64,000 nucleotides of DNA from contig NZ_CADIJY010000008.1 of assembly GCF_902859735.1 (NCBI RefSeq), positions 62,001 through 126,000 of the forward strand. Reading direction: 5' to 3'. A model generated the notes under the pieces. That model saw only the letters and a program-made list of their open reading frames with translations, was not told the DNA's origin and did not search any database. This DNA is from Achromobacter aegrifaciens (GTDB lineage Bacteria; Pseudomonadota; Gammaproteobacteria; Burkholderiales; Burkholderiaceae_B). Shown here piece after piece: positions 1 to 8,167 of the stretch. Position numbers and translations under genes: made by a program. Position 1 is the first letter of the stretch; the number at the start of each line of letters is the position of its first letter.

Positions 1-81
1 CTCGACGAGCTGGATGACAACCTGGCCCGGCTGGGCGAGGGCAAGCCCCAGGTCAGCCGCGGCGTGGGGCGGGTGGCATAG
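1..81 (+). CDS. C-terminal end of an unidentified gene (partial)
   Basis: An open frame enters from the left edge and ends at a TAG at 79-81, giving the last 26 residues of a protein (ending RGVGRVA). The piece is hydrophilic and acidic then basic, with no recognisable motif, so no family can be named. It lies 45 bp upstream of a crotonase gene on the same strand with no terminator between them, so it probably belongs to the same acyl-CoA operon; that is inference. Confidence 0.5.
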   Translation, partial: LDELDDNLARLGEGKPQVSRGVGRVA

Positions 82-126
82 GCGTCGCGCCCGCGGCGCA
101 ACTACATAAGAAAGAGGGCAGGAGAC

Positions 127-918
127 ATGACGGACAACGTGGCCGGCCGCGTGCTGCTGGAACGCGAGGGCGATCTGGCGCGGGTGACGCTATCGCACCC
201 GGGGCGCCTGAACGCGATTACCGTGGGCATGTGGCATGAACTGCGGGACGTATTCACGCGCATTGCGCAGGACGATACCGTGCGCTGCGTGATCGTGCGC
301 GGCGAGGGCGGCAACTTCGCCGCCGGCGCCGACATTCGCGAGTTCCCCGCGCAGCGCGGCGACATGGCCGGCGTGCAGCGCTACCACCGCCAGGTGCTGG
401 CGCCTGCCTTGCAGGCGGTCGCCCTGTGTCCGCATCCGGTCGTCGCGCAGATCGAAGGCGTATGCGTGGGCGGGGGGCTTGAGATCGCCAGCCAGTGCGA
501 TCTGCGGATCGCGGGCGAATCCGCGCGTTTCGGCGTGCCGATCAACCGCCTGGGATTTCCCATGGCGCCGGACGAAATGAGCGGCCTGCTGGCCTTGGTC
601 GGACGCGCCGCCACCCTGGCCATCCTGCTCGAAGGCCGCGTGTTCGGCGCGGCCGAGGCCCGCGAGCTGGGCCTGCTGACGCGCGTCGTTCCCGACGACC
701 AGGTGGTCGACGCGGCCAAACGCAGCGCCGAGCGCATCGCGGCTGGCGCGCCGCTGGCCGCCCGCATCAACAAGCGCCTGTCGCGCAGGCTCGCCGCCGG
801 CGGCGCCTTGACCGAAGACGAATACCAGGATTATTTCTCGTACGCCGACAGCCGGGACCACAAGGAGGGCGTGCGCGCCTTCCTGGCCGGCGTGGACCCT
901 TCCTTTTCCGGAGACTAG
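127..918 (+). CDS. Enoyl-CoA hydratase/isomerase (crotonase) family protein
   Basis: A 263-residue crotonase-fold protein that should act on an acyl-CoA thioester in the cytoplasm. The CoA-binding and oxyanion-hole segments are clear: FAAGADIREF at about 64-73 and GVCVGGGLEIASQCD at about 111-125. Of the two catalytic glutamates of classical hydratases, the first is present (Glu119 in GGGLE) but the second, normally in a PE pair, is replaced by Ile139 (FGVPIN). This suggests isomerase, hydrolase or lyase chemistry rather than ordinary crotonyl-CoA hydration. The start has a good GGCAGGAG ribosome site at 117-124. The gene ends 5 bp before the acyl-CoA synthetase gene, and the two are surely co-transcribed. 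Family certain, substrate unknown. Confidence 0.9.
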   Translation: MTDNVAGRVLLEREGDLARVTLSHPGRLNAITVGMWHELRDVFTRIAQDDTVRCVIVRGEGGNFAAGADIREFPAQRGDMAGVQRYHRQVLAPALQAVALCPHPVVAQIEGVCVGGGLEIASQCDLRIAGESARFGVPINRLGFPMAPDEMSGLLALVGRAATLAILLEGRVFGAAEARELGLLTRVVPDDQVVDAAKRSAERIAAGAPLAARINKRLSRRLAAGGALTEDEYQDYFSYADSRDHKEGVRAFLAGVDPSFSGD

Positions 919-923
919 ACAAG

Positions 924-2465
924 GTGACCAACGCTAATCTATATGCTGTCCTGCAAGGCGGCTTTCCCAAAGACCGCAGCAAAGTCGCGCTGGAAACGCC
1001 CGACTTGCAATACACCTGGGACGACATCGATCGCGCCACCGCGTGCCTGGCCAATCTGCTGACCTCGCTGGATCTGCCGGCCGGTTCGCGCGTGGCGGTG
1101 CAGGTCGAAAAGTCGCCCGAAGCGCTGCTGCTGTACCTGGCCACCTTGCGTGCCGGCCTGGTCTACCTTCCGCTGAATACCGCCTACCGCGAATCGGAAA
1201 TCGAGTACTTCCTGGGTAATGCCGAGCCGGCCGTGGTGGTCTGCGCCAGCAAGAACCTGGACTGGGTGCAGCGCGCGGCAGACAAGGCGGGCACCGCGCA
1301 CGTGTACACGCTGGATGAAGACCGCAGCGGCACGCTGCTGGATGCCGCGGGCGGCCTGCCGCAGACTTTCAAGACCGTGGCGCGCAAGCCCGACGATCTG
1401 GCCGCCATCCTGTACACCTCCGGCACCACCGGGCGCAGCAAGGGCGCGATGCTGTCGCACGGCAACCTCGCCGCCAACGCCCGCGTGCTGCACGACTATT
1501 GGGGTTGGCGCCCGGACGACGTGCTGCTGCACATGCTGCCGATCTTCCATGTGCACGGCCTGTTCGTGGCCTCGCATGGCGCCTTGCTGGCAGGGGCCAG
1601 GATGATCTGGCTGCCCAAGCTCGACGTCGAGCAGGCCTTGCACTACCTGCCGCAGAGCACCGTGATGATGGGCGTGCCAACGTACTACGTGCGTCTGCTG
1701 GCCGACCCGCGCTTTGACCGCAGCGTCTGCGCCAACATGCGCCTCTTCATCTCGGGCTCGGCGCCCTTGCTGGCAGAGACCTTCTCGGACTTCCAGAAAC
1801 GCAGCGGCCACGCCATCCTGGAACGCTATGGCATGAGCGAGACGGTCATGCTTACCTCCAATCCCTATGACGCCAAGCTGGGCGAACGTCTGGCGGGTAC
1901 CGTGGGCCGCGCTCTGCCGCAAGTGCAGGTGCGGGTGGTCGACGATGCCGGCATCGCGCTGGCGCCGGGCGAGATCGGCAACGTGCAGGTGCGCGGGCCG
2001 AACGTGTTCTCGGGCTACTGGCGCATGCCGGAAAAGACCGCCGAGGAATTCACCGCCGACGGCTGGTTCAAGACGGGCGACGTGGGCCGCTGGGGCGGCG
2101 AGTCCGCGGGACGCGACGTGCCCGCCGACTACCTGTCCATCGTGGGCCGCAGCAAGGACCTGATCATTTCCGGCGGCTTCAACGTGTACCCCAAGGAGAT
2201 CGAAACGCTGATCGACGACATGCCCGGCGTGGCCGAATCGGCGGTCATCGGCGTGCCGCACGCAGACTTCGGCGAGGCCGTGGTGGCCGTGGTGGTGCCC
2301 AAGGACGGCGCGGCGCTGGACGCGGACGCGATGCAGGCCGAGCTGAAATCGCGCATCGCCAATTTCAAGGTGCCCAAGCGCGTGCACATCATCGGCGAAC
2401 TGCCGCGCAACACCATGGGCAAGGTGCAGAAGAACGTGCTGCGCGAAACCTACAAGGCGCTCTGA
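924..2465 (+). CDS. Malonyl-CoA synthase-like AMP-forming acyl-CoA ligase
   Basis: A 513-residue ANL-superfamily ligase that activates a carboxylic acid with ATP to the acyl-adenylate and then the CoA thioester. Visible motifs are the P-loop YTSGTTGRSKGAMLSH, the acyl/adenine motif ERYGMSET, the GWFKTGDVG hinge region, RSKDLIISGGFNVYPKEIE, and a C-terminal catalytic lysine region PRNTMGKVQK. Overall length and motif spelling fit the malonyl-CoA synthase (MatB) branch, but methylmalonate or another short diacid is possible. I chose the GTG at 924, preceded by GGAG at 910-913, because the longer upstream frame overlaps the crotonase gene. The partner crotonase suggests a small diacid or acyl-CoA degradation module. 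A terminator follows the stop. Confidence 0.85.
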   Translation: MTNANLYAVLQGGFPKDRSKVALETPDLQYTWDDIDRATACLANLLTSLDLPAGSRVAVQVEKSPEALLLYLATLRAGLVYLPLNTAYRESEIEYFLGNAEPAVVVCASKNLDWVQRAADKAGTAHVYTLDEDRSGTLLDAAGGLPQTFKTVARKPDDLAAILYTSGTTGRSKGAMLSHGNLAANARVLHDYWGWRPDDVLLHMLPIFHVHGLFVASHGALLAGARMIWLPKLDVEQALHYLPQSTVMMGVPTYYVRLLADPRFDRSVCANMRLFISGSAPLLAETFSDFQKRSGHAILERYGMSETVMLTSNPYDAKLGERLAGTVGRALPQVQVRVVDDAGIALAPGEIGNVQVRGPNVFSGYWRMPEKTAEEFTADGWFKTGDVGRWGGESAGRDVPADYLSIVGRSKDLIISGGFNVYPKEIETLIDDMPGVAESAVIGVPHADFGEAVVAVVVPKDGAALDADAMQAELKSRIANFKVPKRVHIIGELPRNTMGKVQKNVLRETYKAL

Positions 2466-2479
2466 CGTACGCGCCGACC

Positions 2480-2508
2480 GCTCCCCGATCTGGGGAGCGG
2501 GTTTTCTT
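2480..2508 (+). terminator. Rho-independent terminator after the acyl-CoA ligase gene
   Basis: A perfect 7-bp stem GCTCCCC / GGGGAGC with a 5-base loop (GATCT) is followed by GGGTTTTCTT. It lies 14 bp past the ligase stop codon and separates that operon from the Bug-protein gene downstream. Confidence 0.8.
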
Positions 2509-2657
2509 CAGGCCCAGCGTGTGATGCGCAGGCCATCTTTCAGGAGCGCTCGCCCCCAAAAAAACCGCAAGTCCCAGCAGCCCATTCCATACAAAAACTT
2601 TAAGAGACGAGACGCACATAACCGCGCCGTCCCCATGCTGCAGCAAGAGGAGACAAT

Positions 2658-3629
2658 ATGAAATATCGCACCACCACCGCGGCCGTATTCGCCGTGGCCG
2701 CCCTGGGCTTTGGCGGCGTCGCCGCCGCACAATGGCCCGAACGCCCGATCACGCTGATCGTCCCGTTCCCCGCAGGCGGCGGCACGGACACCTTTGCCCG
2801 TCCGCTGGCCCAGCAACTGACCACGCAGCTGGGCCAGCCCGTGGTCATCGACAACAAGGGCGGGGCGGGCGGAACCGTGGGCGCGGGCGTCGCGGCCAAG
2901 GCCAGGCCTGACGGCTACACCTTCTTCATGGGCGGCGCGCACCATGCGCTGGCCCCCTCGCTGTACAAGAACCTGAACTACGACATCCAGAAGGACTTCG
3001 TGCCGGTCGCGCTGGTCGCCCAGCCGCCGCAGGTCATCGTCATCAATCCGTCCAAGCTGCCGGTGAAGACGGTGCAGGAATTGATCGACTACGCCAAGAA
3101 GCGTCCCGGAGAAATCAACTTCGGCACTGCCGGCAAGGGCAGCACGCATCACCTGGCCGGCGAGCTGTTCGCCATGCAGACCGGCATCAAACTGGTGGAC
3201 GTGCCCTACCAGGGCGCCGGACCCATGCTGTCGGCCCTGATCGGCGGACAGGTGGACCTGGCGTTCGACGGCCTGGGTTCGTCCGCCGGCCATATACGCT
3301 CCGGCACGATCAAGCCCCTGGCCGTGGCTGCCACCGAACGCTCGCAATCGCTGCCCGACGTGCCCACCGCCGCCGAGGCCGGCGTACCGAACTACGTGGT
3401 GTCGACCTGGTACGCGATCTGGGCGCCCGCTGGCACGCCCAAGGAAGCGGTGGATCGGATGAGCGCCGAGATCACCAAGGCCCTGAATGCGCCGAAGATC
3501 AAGGAAACCTGGGCCGGCAACGGCTCGGCCGTGCCCACCCTGACCGGCGCCGAGTTCGGCAAGTTCGTCGATAGCGAGGTTGGGCGTTGGGCCAAGGTGG
3601 TGAAGGACTCGGGGGTGAAGCTGGATTGA
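2658..3629 (+). CDS. Bug-family (TctC-type) periplasmic solute-binding protein
   Basis: A 323-residue tripartite tricarboxylate transporter receptor of the Bug family, which is greatly expanded in Bordetella, Achromobacter and relatives. The N-terminus has a Sec signal peptide (cleavage near VAAAQ, residue 24), followed by the family hallmarks WPERPITLIVPFPAGGGTD and, at about residue 70-80, NKGGAGGTVGAG. The start at 2658 has an AAGAGGAGA ribosome site. It binds a small carboxylate in the periplasm and would hand it to TctAB-type membrane proteins, none of which is in this window; Bug genes are often orphaned like this. The gene stands alone after a terminator. Ligand unknown. Confidence 0.9.
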   Translation: MKYRTTTAAVFAVAALGFGGVAAAQWPERPITLIVPFPAGGGTDTFARPLAQQLTTQLGQPVVIDNKGGAGGTVGAGVAAKARPDGYTFFMGGAHHALAPSLYKNLNYDIQKDFVPVALVAQPPQVIVINPSKLPVKTVQELIDYAKKRPGEINFGTAGKGSTHHLAGELFAMQTGIKLVDVPYQGAGPMLSALIGGQVDLAFDGLGSSAGHIRSGTIKPLAVAATERSQSLPDVPTAAEAGVPNYVVSTWYAIWAPAGTPKEAVDRMSAEITKALNAPKIKETWAGNGSAVPTLTGAEFGKFVDSEVGRWAKVVKDSGVKLD

Positions 3630-3647
3630 TGGCCGCGAGTCAGGCGT

Positions 3648-3661
3648 GCGCCACGTGGCGC
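3648..3661. terminator. Palindrome between convergent genes
   Basis: A perfect 14-base palindrome GCGCCACGTGGCGC lies in the 42-bp gap between the convergent Bug-protein and aldo/keto reductase genes. It has no T-tract on either strand, so it may only be a weak bidirectional stop. Confidence 0.4.
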
Positions 3662-3671
3662 GCGCCCTCCC

Positions 3672-4628
3672 TCACCGCCATTCACTCGCCTGGCTCAGCT
3701 TGGCCAACTGATCATGCGTCAGCGCCAGGCTGGCCGCCTTGACCAGTTCGTCCAGTTGCTCGAGCGAGGTCGCGCTGACGATGGGCGAGGTGATGCCGGG
3801 TTGCGCGATCTGCCAGGCCAGCGCGGCCTGGGCGGGCGTGCAGCCGGCGTCCTCGGACACTTCGTCCAGCGCTTTCAGGATCCGGTAGCCGCGGTCGTTG
3901 AGATAGGTGTCGACGATCTTGCGTCCGCGCGGGCTCTTGCCCGCGTCCGCGGGGCTGCGGTACTTGCCGCTGAGGAATCCGCTGGCCAGGGCGTAATAGT
4001 TGATCGTGCCCATCTGCTGCGTCTTCACCAGGCTTTGCAACCCGGACTCGAAGGGTTCGCGGCGGTACAGGTTGTATTCCGGTTGGATGCTCTCGTAGCG
4101 CGGCAGGCTGTGCCGTTCGCTCGCGATCAGCGCTTCGGACAGCCGCACCGCGGTGTAGTTGGAGGCGCCGATGGCGCGCACCTTGCCGGACTCGATGTGC
4201 TTGGCGTATTCGGCCAGGGTGTCGGTCAGCGGTGTGTCGGGGTCGTCCTGGTGCGACTGGTAGAGGTCGATGTGGTCCGTCTGCAGCCGGGCCAGCGAGG
4301 CTTCCAGCGAACGGCGGATGTAGGCGGGCGCCAGGCCCTTGGCGTCGGGTCCCATTTCCATGCCGACCTTGGTGGCGATCAGCACGCGGTCGCGCTTGCC
4401 GGAGCGCTTCAGCCATTTGCCGATTAGGGTCTCGGATTCGCCGCCCTGATTGCCCGGAACCCAGCGCGAATACACATCCGCCGTGTCGATGAAGTTCAGG
4501 CCGGCGTCAACCAGCGCGTCCAGCAGCGAGTACGTGCCGGCTTCGTCCACGGTCCAGCCGAAGACGTTGCCGCCGAAGGTGAGGGGAGGAATCTGCAGGC
4601 CGGAACGGCCCAATGCGCGTTTGATCAT
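3672..4628 (-). CDS. Aldo/keto reductase
   Basis: A 318-residue NAD(P)H-dependent oxidoreductase with a TIM-barrel fold. The catalytic tetrad of the aldo/keto reductase superfamily is visible: Asp and Tyr in NFIDTADVYS, Lys in LIATKVG, and His in LYQSHQDDPD. The start MIKRALGRSGLQIPPLTFGG is the usual N-terminus of the YajO/Tas-like group of bacterial reductases. The gene is monocistronic, convergent with the upstream Bug gene and divergent from the ABC importer operon. Physiological substrate cannot be read from the sequence. Confidence 0.9.
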   Translation of the reverse strand: MIKRALGRSGLQIPPLTFGGNVFGWTVDEAGTYSLLDALVDAGLNFIDTADVYSRWVPGNQGGESETLIGKWLKRSGKRDRVLIATKVGMEMGPDAKGLAPAYIRRSLEASLARLQTDHIDLYQSHQDDPDTPLTDTLAEYAKHIESGKVRAIGASNYTAVRLSEALIASERHSLPRYESIQPEYNLYRREPFESGLQSLVKTQQMGTINYYALASGFLSGKYRSPADAGKSPRGRKIVDTYLNDRGYRILKALDEVSEDAGCTPAQAALAWQIAQPGITSPIVSATSLEQLDELVKAASLALTHDQLAKLSQASEWR

Positions 4629-4729
4629 GGTGAGGCCTCTGGATGCTGCGGTTGGCGGCGCGAAAGAAGTCCGGTTTCTGCGGATCCGGCCGCTGCGATT
4701 CCGGGCTTTTCAGTATATTGACGCCGCTG

Positions 4730-4772
4730 CGCCCCGCTGCGGGGCATGCTGTTGCGGCATGCACCATTTCAG
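4730..4772. repeat. Nested palindromes in the divergent intergenic region
   Basis: In the gap between the aldo/keto reductase and the ABC binding-protein gene there are two adjacent inverted repeats, CCCCGCTGCGGGG and GCATGCTGTTGCGGCATGC. They could form stems in a leader RNA or be regulator targets. A TTGACG at 4718-4723 lies just upstream, but I see no convincing paired -10 element. Confidence 0.4.
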
Positions 4773-4900
4773 GGATTCCCCCGAAACGCTTTGGGTGGGC
4801 GGCAAGTTAGACTATACGGCTTTATGGCTAGTCCGGCCGGCGGGGAGCCGCCAGCGGCGCCGTAATAATGAGCAAAAACAAGGGTTCAAGGAGCTTATCT

Positions 4901-5872
4901 ATGCTGATCGGAAAAAAACATTTTCTGACGGTTGGCGCCATGGCGCTGGCGATGGCTATCGCCGCGCCTGTGTCCGCGCAGCAGAAATCCGTGGCGGTCA
5001 CCGCCATCGTCGAGCATCCGGCGCTGGACGCCGTGCGTGACGGGGTGCAGGATGCCCTCAAGCAGGCCGGCTACGAGCCGGGCAAGAACCTGAAGTGGCA
5101 ATACCAGAGCGCCCAGGGCAACAACGGCACCGCCGCCCAGATCGCGCGCAAGTTCGTCGGCGACAAGCCCGACGCCATCGTCGCGATCGCCACGCCGTCG
5201 GCACAGGCCGTCGTCGCCGCTACCAAGGACGTGCCGGTGGTGTATTCCGCCGTGACCGATCCGGTCGCTGCCCAACTGGTCGCCAGCATGGACGCCTCGG
5301 GCACGAACGTGACCGGCGTGTCGGATCTGCTGGCCCTGGACAAGCAGGTCGAACTGATCAAGAAAATCGTCCCTAACGCCAAGCGCGTGGGCATCGTCTA
5401 CAACCCGGGCGAGGCCAACTCGGTCGTGGTCGTGAAGAAGCTGCAGGAAATCCTGCCGAAGTCTGGCATGAGCCTGGTCGAAGCGGCAGCGCCGCGCTCG
5501 GTGGACGTGGCTTCCGCCGCCCGCAGCCTGATCGGCAAGGTCGACGTCATCTACACCAACACCGACAACAACGTCGTGTCGGCCTATGAGTCGCTGGTCA
5601 AGGTCGGCAACGACGCCAAGATCCCCCTGATCGCTTCCGACACCGACAGCGTCAAGCGCGGCGGCATCGCCGCCCTGGGCATCAACTACCGCGACCTGGG
5701 CGTGCAGACGGGCAAGGTGGTGGTGCGCATCCTGAAGGGCGAGAAGCCCGGCGCCATTCCCTCGGAAACCATCTCCAAGCTCGAGCTCTACGTGAACCCG
5801 GGCGCTGCCGCCAAGCAGGGCGTGACCCTGTCCGATGCGATCATCAAGTCGGCCGCGGTGGTTGTGAAGTAA
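4901..5872 (+). CDS. ABC transporter substrate-binding protein (TrpX/PF04392 type)
   Basis: A 323-residue periplasmic binding protein of the family that includes the tryptophan/tyrosine-type TrpX receptors. It has a Sec signal peptide (MLIGKKHFLTVGAMALAMAI, cleavage after VSAQ) and the family segments VAVTAIVEHPALDAVRDGV and NPGEANSVVVVKKLQE. An upstream in-frame ATG exists at 4868, but the one at 4901 is preceded by AAGGAG at 4888-4893 with ideal spacing and begins directly with the signal peptide, so I prefer it. It should pair with the permease at 6291 and ATPase at 7325, but a terminator and a structured gap intervene, which would allow more binding protein than membrane parts to be made. 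Ligand is inferred, probably an amino acid. Confidence 0.88.
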   Translation: MLIGKKHFLTVGAMALAMAIAAPVSAQQKSVAVTAIVEHPALDAVRDGVQDALKQAGYEPGKNLKWQYQSAQGNNGTAAQIARKFVGDKPDAIVAIATPSAQAVVAATKDVPVVYSAVTDPVAAQLVASMDASGTNVTGVSDLLALDKQVELIKKIVPNAKRVGIVYNPGEANSVVVVKKLQEILPKSGMSLVEAAAPRSVDVASAARSLIGKVDVIYTNTDNNVVSAYESLVKVGNDAKIPLIASDTDSVKRGGIAALGINYRDLGVQTGKVVVRILKGEKPGAIPSETISKLELYVNPGAAAKQGVTLSDAIIKSAAVVVK

Positions 5873-5887
5873 TAATCAGCCGTACCC

Positions 5888-5926
5888 GCCCCGCCATGCC
5901 TACCCGGCGTGAGCGGGGCTTGTTTT
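5888..5926 (+). terminator. Terminator-like hairpin after the binding-protein gene
   Basis: GCCCCGC at 5888-5894 pairs with GCGGGGC at 5913-5919 and is followed by TTGTTTT. It lies 15 bp past the stop codon. The 18-base loop makes it moderate rather than strong, compatible with partial read-through into the permease gene. Confidence 0.6.
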
Positions 5927-6141
5927 ATGTTCTGGTGTCTTGCCTTACCCCATGGTCTTCAGGGCGGCAGCATTCACAAGATGCTCGCGGCCCGGCGCAA
6001 TGTGCTGGTCTTGAATGGCCGGCGGCCCGCCTTACGGCGTTGTGCCCGCCCGGCGTTTTTGCTCCCTGAATGGTCCTGCAGACTCATGCTGGCGGCCCGG
6101 CCGTCCGGCACGGGAAGGCTTTGGCAGGAAACCGGAGAAAA

Positions 6142-6272
6142 TCCCTCGCAGGGAAACGTTTCTTGCGAAAGCTGGGGTAAAACTGACCCCGAAACGCAAG
6201 ATATCCGACGCGGCAACTCTTTAATATGCTCGTTTCTTGCCTTCGTGCAAGTTTTTAATATGCCCGCTTCTT
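6142..6272 (+). promoter_or_regulatory. Structured leader with three hairpins and a direct repeat upstream of the ABC permease
   Basis: The 418-bp gap 5873-6290 holds no credible gene. After the terminator it contains three consecutive short symmetries: TCCCTCGCAGGGA (6142-6154), the palindrome GAAACGTTTC (6153-6162) and GGGGT-N7-ACCCC (6174-6190). These are followed by a 19-base direct repeat, TTTAATATGCTCGTTTCTT at 6220-6238 and TTTAATATGCCCGCTTCTT at 6254-6272, with a 34-bp period. Each repeat contains a TTTAATAT core that could be a -10 element. The permease ATG is 18 bp beyond. This could be a structured RNA leader or a regulator-binding array; which one cannot be decided here. Confidence 0.5.
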
Positions 6273-6290
6273 ACTGATTGGATTTGACCC

Positions 6291-7178
6291 ATGTCATTGT
6301 TCTCGTTGTTAGGTGCGTTGGAGATCGGCCTGATCTTCAGCCTGGTGGCTCTGGGCGTGTATATCTCGTTCCGCCTGTTGCGCTTCCCGGACCTGACCGT
6401 TGACGGCAGCTTCCCGTTGGGCGGCGCGGTCTGTGCCACGCTGATCGCCTCGGGCACCGACCCGTTCATGGCTACCGTCATCGCCACCATCGCTGGCGCC
6501 GCAGCCGGGCTGGTCACCGGCTGGTTGAACGTCAAGCTCAAGATCATGGATCTGCTGGCCAGCATCCTGATGATGATCGCGTTGTACTCGGTCAACCTGC
6601 GCATCATGGGCAAGCCCAATGTCCCGCTGATCACCGAACCCACCGTATTCACCATCCTGCAGCCTGAGTGGTTGTCGGACTACGTCGCCCGCCCGTTGAT
6701 CCTGATCGTGATCGTGATCCTGGCCAAACTGGCGCTGGACTGGTTCTTCGCCACGCAGACCGGCCTGGCGGTGCGCGCCACCGGTTCCAACGGCCGCATG
6801 GCCCGCGCCCAGGGCGTCAACACCGGCCGCATGATTCTGGGCGGAATGGCGCTGTCCAACGCGCTGGTCGCGCTGGCGGGCGCGCTGTTCGCGCAGACCC
6901 AGGGCGGTTCGGACATTTCGATGGGCATCGGCACCATCGTGATCGGCCTGGCCGCGGTGATCGTGGGCGAAAGCATCCTGCCGTCGCGCAAGCTGGTGCT
7001 GGCCACGCTGGCCGTCATCATCGGCGCCATTGTCTACCGCTTCTTCATCGCCCTGGCGCTGAACAGCGATTTCATCGGCCTGAAGGCGCAAGACCTGAAC
7101 CTCGTCACTGCGGTGCTGGTCACGTTTGCCCTGGTCATTCCCATGCTCAAGCGCCGCCTGGTCGGCAAGAAAGGATGA
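6291..7178 (+). CDS. ABC transporter permease (branched-chain amino-acid/TrpY type)
   Basis: A 295-residue inner-membrane protein with about eight hydrophobic segments, matching the LivH-type permease family that partners PF04392 binding proteins. Conserved stretches include LLRFPDLTVDGSFPLGGAV near residue 25 and the EAA-like loop ATGSNGRMARAQGVNTGRM near residue 165, where the ATPase docks. It forms the transmembrane channel of the importer together with the ATPase encoded 146 bp downstream. The intergenic stretch between permease and ATPase contains a dispersed repeat that this window carries twice. Confidence 0.88.
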   Translation: MSLFSLLGALEIGLIFSLVALGVYISFRLLRFPDLTVDGSFPLGGAVCATLIASGTDPFMATVIATIAGAAAGLVTGWLNVKLKIMDLLASILMMIALYSVNLRIMGKPNVPLITEPTVFTILQPEWLSDYVARPLILIVIVILAKLALDWFFATQTGLAVRATGSNGRMARAQGVNTGRMILGGMALSNALVALAGALFAQTQGGSDISMGIGTIVIGLAAVIVGESILPSRKLVLATLAVIIGAIVYRFFIALALNSDFIGLKAQDLNLVTAVLVTFALVIPMLKRRLVGKKG

Positions 7179-7183
7179 GGCCC

Positions 7184-7264
7184 ACCCCCGAAGCGCCTGC
7201 GGCGCTTCCCCCTCAAGGGGGCGCCGCGCGCGGACCGGCAAAGCCGGCTCCGCGGCGGCCCCGA
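7184..7264 (+). repeat. Dispersed intergenic repeat, copy 1
   Basis: A palindrome-rich GC element of about 80 bp. It starts CCCCCGAAGCGCCTGCGGCG, continues CTTCCCCCTCAAGGGGGCG and ends with CGGACCGGCAAAGCCGG followed by CTCCGCGGCGGCCCC. The same element recurs in the opposite orientation at 32237-32313. It contains three stem-forming units and lies between the permease and ATPase genes of one operon, so it must be compatible with read-through; it may act in mRNA processing or stability. Confidence 0.75.
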
Positions 7265-7324
7265 TCGGGCTGTATGGAATTGATGTGGCCTGTGTGCTGC
7301 GATTGCACAATGGAGTACTGAAAT

Positions 7325-8119
7325 ATGTTGTCCGCAAAAGACCTCAAGATCACGTTCAACGCGGGTACGCCCATCGAAACCCGCGCCTTGCGCGGCCTGT
7401 CGCTGGAGATCCCCTCGGGCCAGTTCGTGACCGTCATCGGCTCCAACGGCGCCGGCAAGTCCACCTTCCTGAATGCAGTGTCGGGCGACCTGCCGGTCGA
7501 CTCCGGCCGCATCGACATCAATGGCGTCGACGTCACGCGCCAGCCGGTGTGGGCGCGGGCGGGCCGTGTGGCCCGCGTGTTCCAGGACCCCATGGCCGGC
7601 ACCTGCGAAGACCTGACCATCGAAGAGAACATGGCGCTGGCGCAGATGCGCGGCGCGCGCCGCGGCTACAGCCGCGCGGTCAAGGCCTCCATGAAGGAGG
7701 GCTTTCGCGAGCGCCTGGCCACGCTGGGCCTGGGCCTGGAAAACCGCCTGACCGACCGCATCGGCCTGCTGTCTGGCGGTCAGCGCCAGGCGGTCAGCCT
7801 GTTGATGGCGGCCTTGCAGCCCTCGCGCATCCTGCTGCTGGACGAGCACACCGCGGCGCTGGACCCGCGCACGGCGGACTTCGTGCTGCAGCTGACCGCG
7901 CGCATCGTGGCCGAAAGCCAGCTCACCACGATGATGGTGACCCACAGCATGCGCCAGGCGCTGGACGTGGGCGACCGCACCGTCATGCTGCATCAAGGGC
8001 AGGTGGTGCTGGATGTGTCGGGCGACGAGCGCCGCGGCATGGACGTGCCGGATCTGCTGGCCATGTTCGAGCGCGTGCGCGGCGAGAAGATCTCGGACGA
8101 CGCCCTGTTGCTGGGGTAA
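7325..8119 (+). CDS. ABC transporter ATP-binding protein
   Basis: A 264-residue cytoplasmic nucleotide-binding subunit. It has Walker A GSNGAGKST (about 39-47), Q-loop FQDPMAG, signature LLSGGQRQA, Walker B ILLLDEHTA and the H-loop MMVTHSM. The DEHTAALDP D-loop spelling and length are typical of the ATPase of PF04392-type importers. It energises the permease encoded at 6291-7178 for uptake of the ligand bound by the 4901-5872 product. GGAG at 7311-7314 precedes the ATG. Confidence 0.92.
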   Translation: MLSAKDLKITFNAGTPIETRALRGLSLEIPSGQFVTVIGSNGAGKSTFLNAVSGDLPVDSGRIDINGVDVTRQPVWARAGRVARVFQDPMAGTCEDLTIEENMALAQMRGARRGYSRAVKASMKEGFRERLATLGLGLENRLTDRIGLLSGGQRQAVSLLMAALQPSRILLLDEHTAALDPRTADFVLQLTARIVAESQLTTMMVTHSMRQALDVGDRTVMLHQGQVVLDVSGDERRGMDVPDLLAMFERVRGEKISDDALLLG

Positions 8120-8128
8120 GCGCCAGGC

Positions 8129-8153
8129 GCCGGTTGTGTGAACCACAGCCGGC
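8129..8153. terminator. Bidirectional hairpin between convergent ABC ATPase and DadA-like genes
   Basis: GCCGGTTGTG at 8129-8138 pairs with CACAGCCGGC at 8144-8153 over ten bases with one G-T wobble and a 5-base loop TGAAC. It sits in the 48-bp gap between two convergent genes. There is no strong T-tract, but position and stem strength support a shared transcription stop. Confidence 0.6.
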
Positions 8154-8167
8154 GGCTTCCTGCCGCC

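Noticed and set aside
5909-6277. A 122-codon frame in the gap before the ABC permease
   Set aside because: It covers the terminator, hairpins and direct repeats, has no ribosome site and no protein-like pattern. I treat the gap as regulatory.
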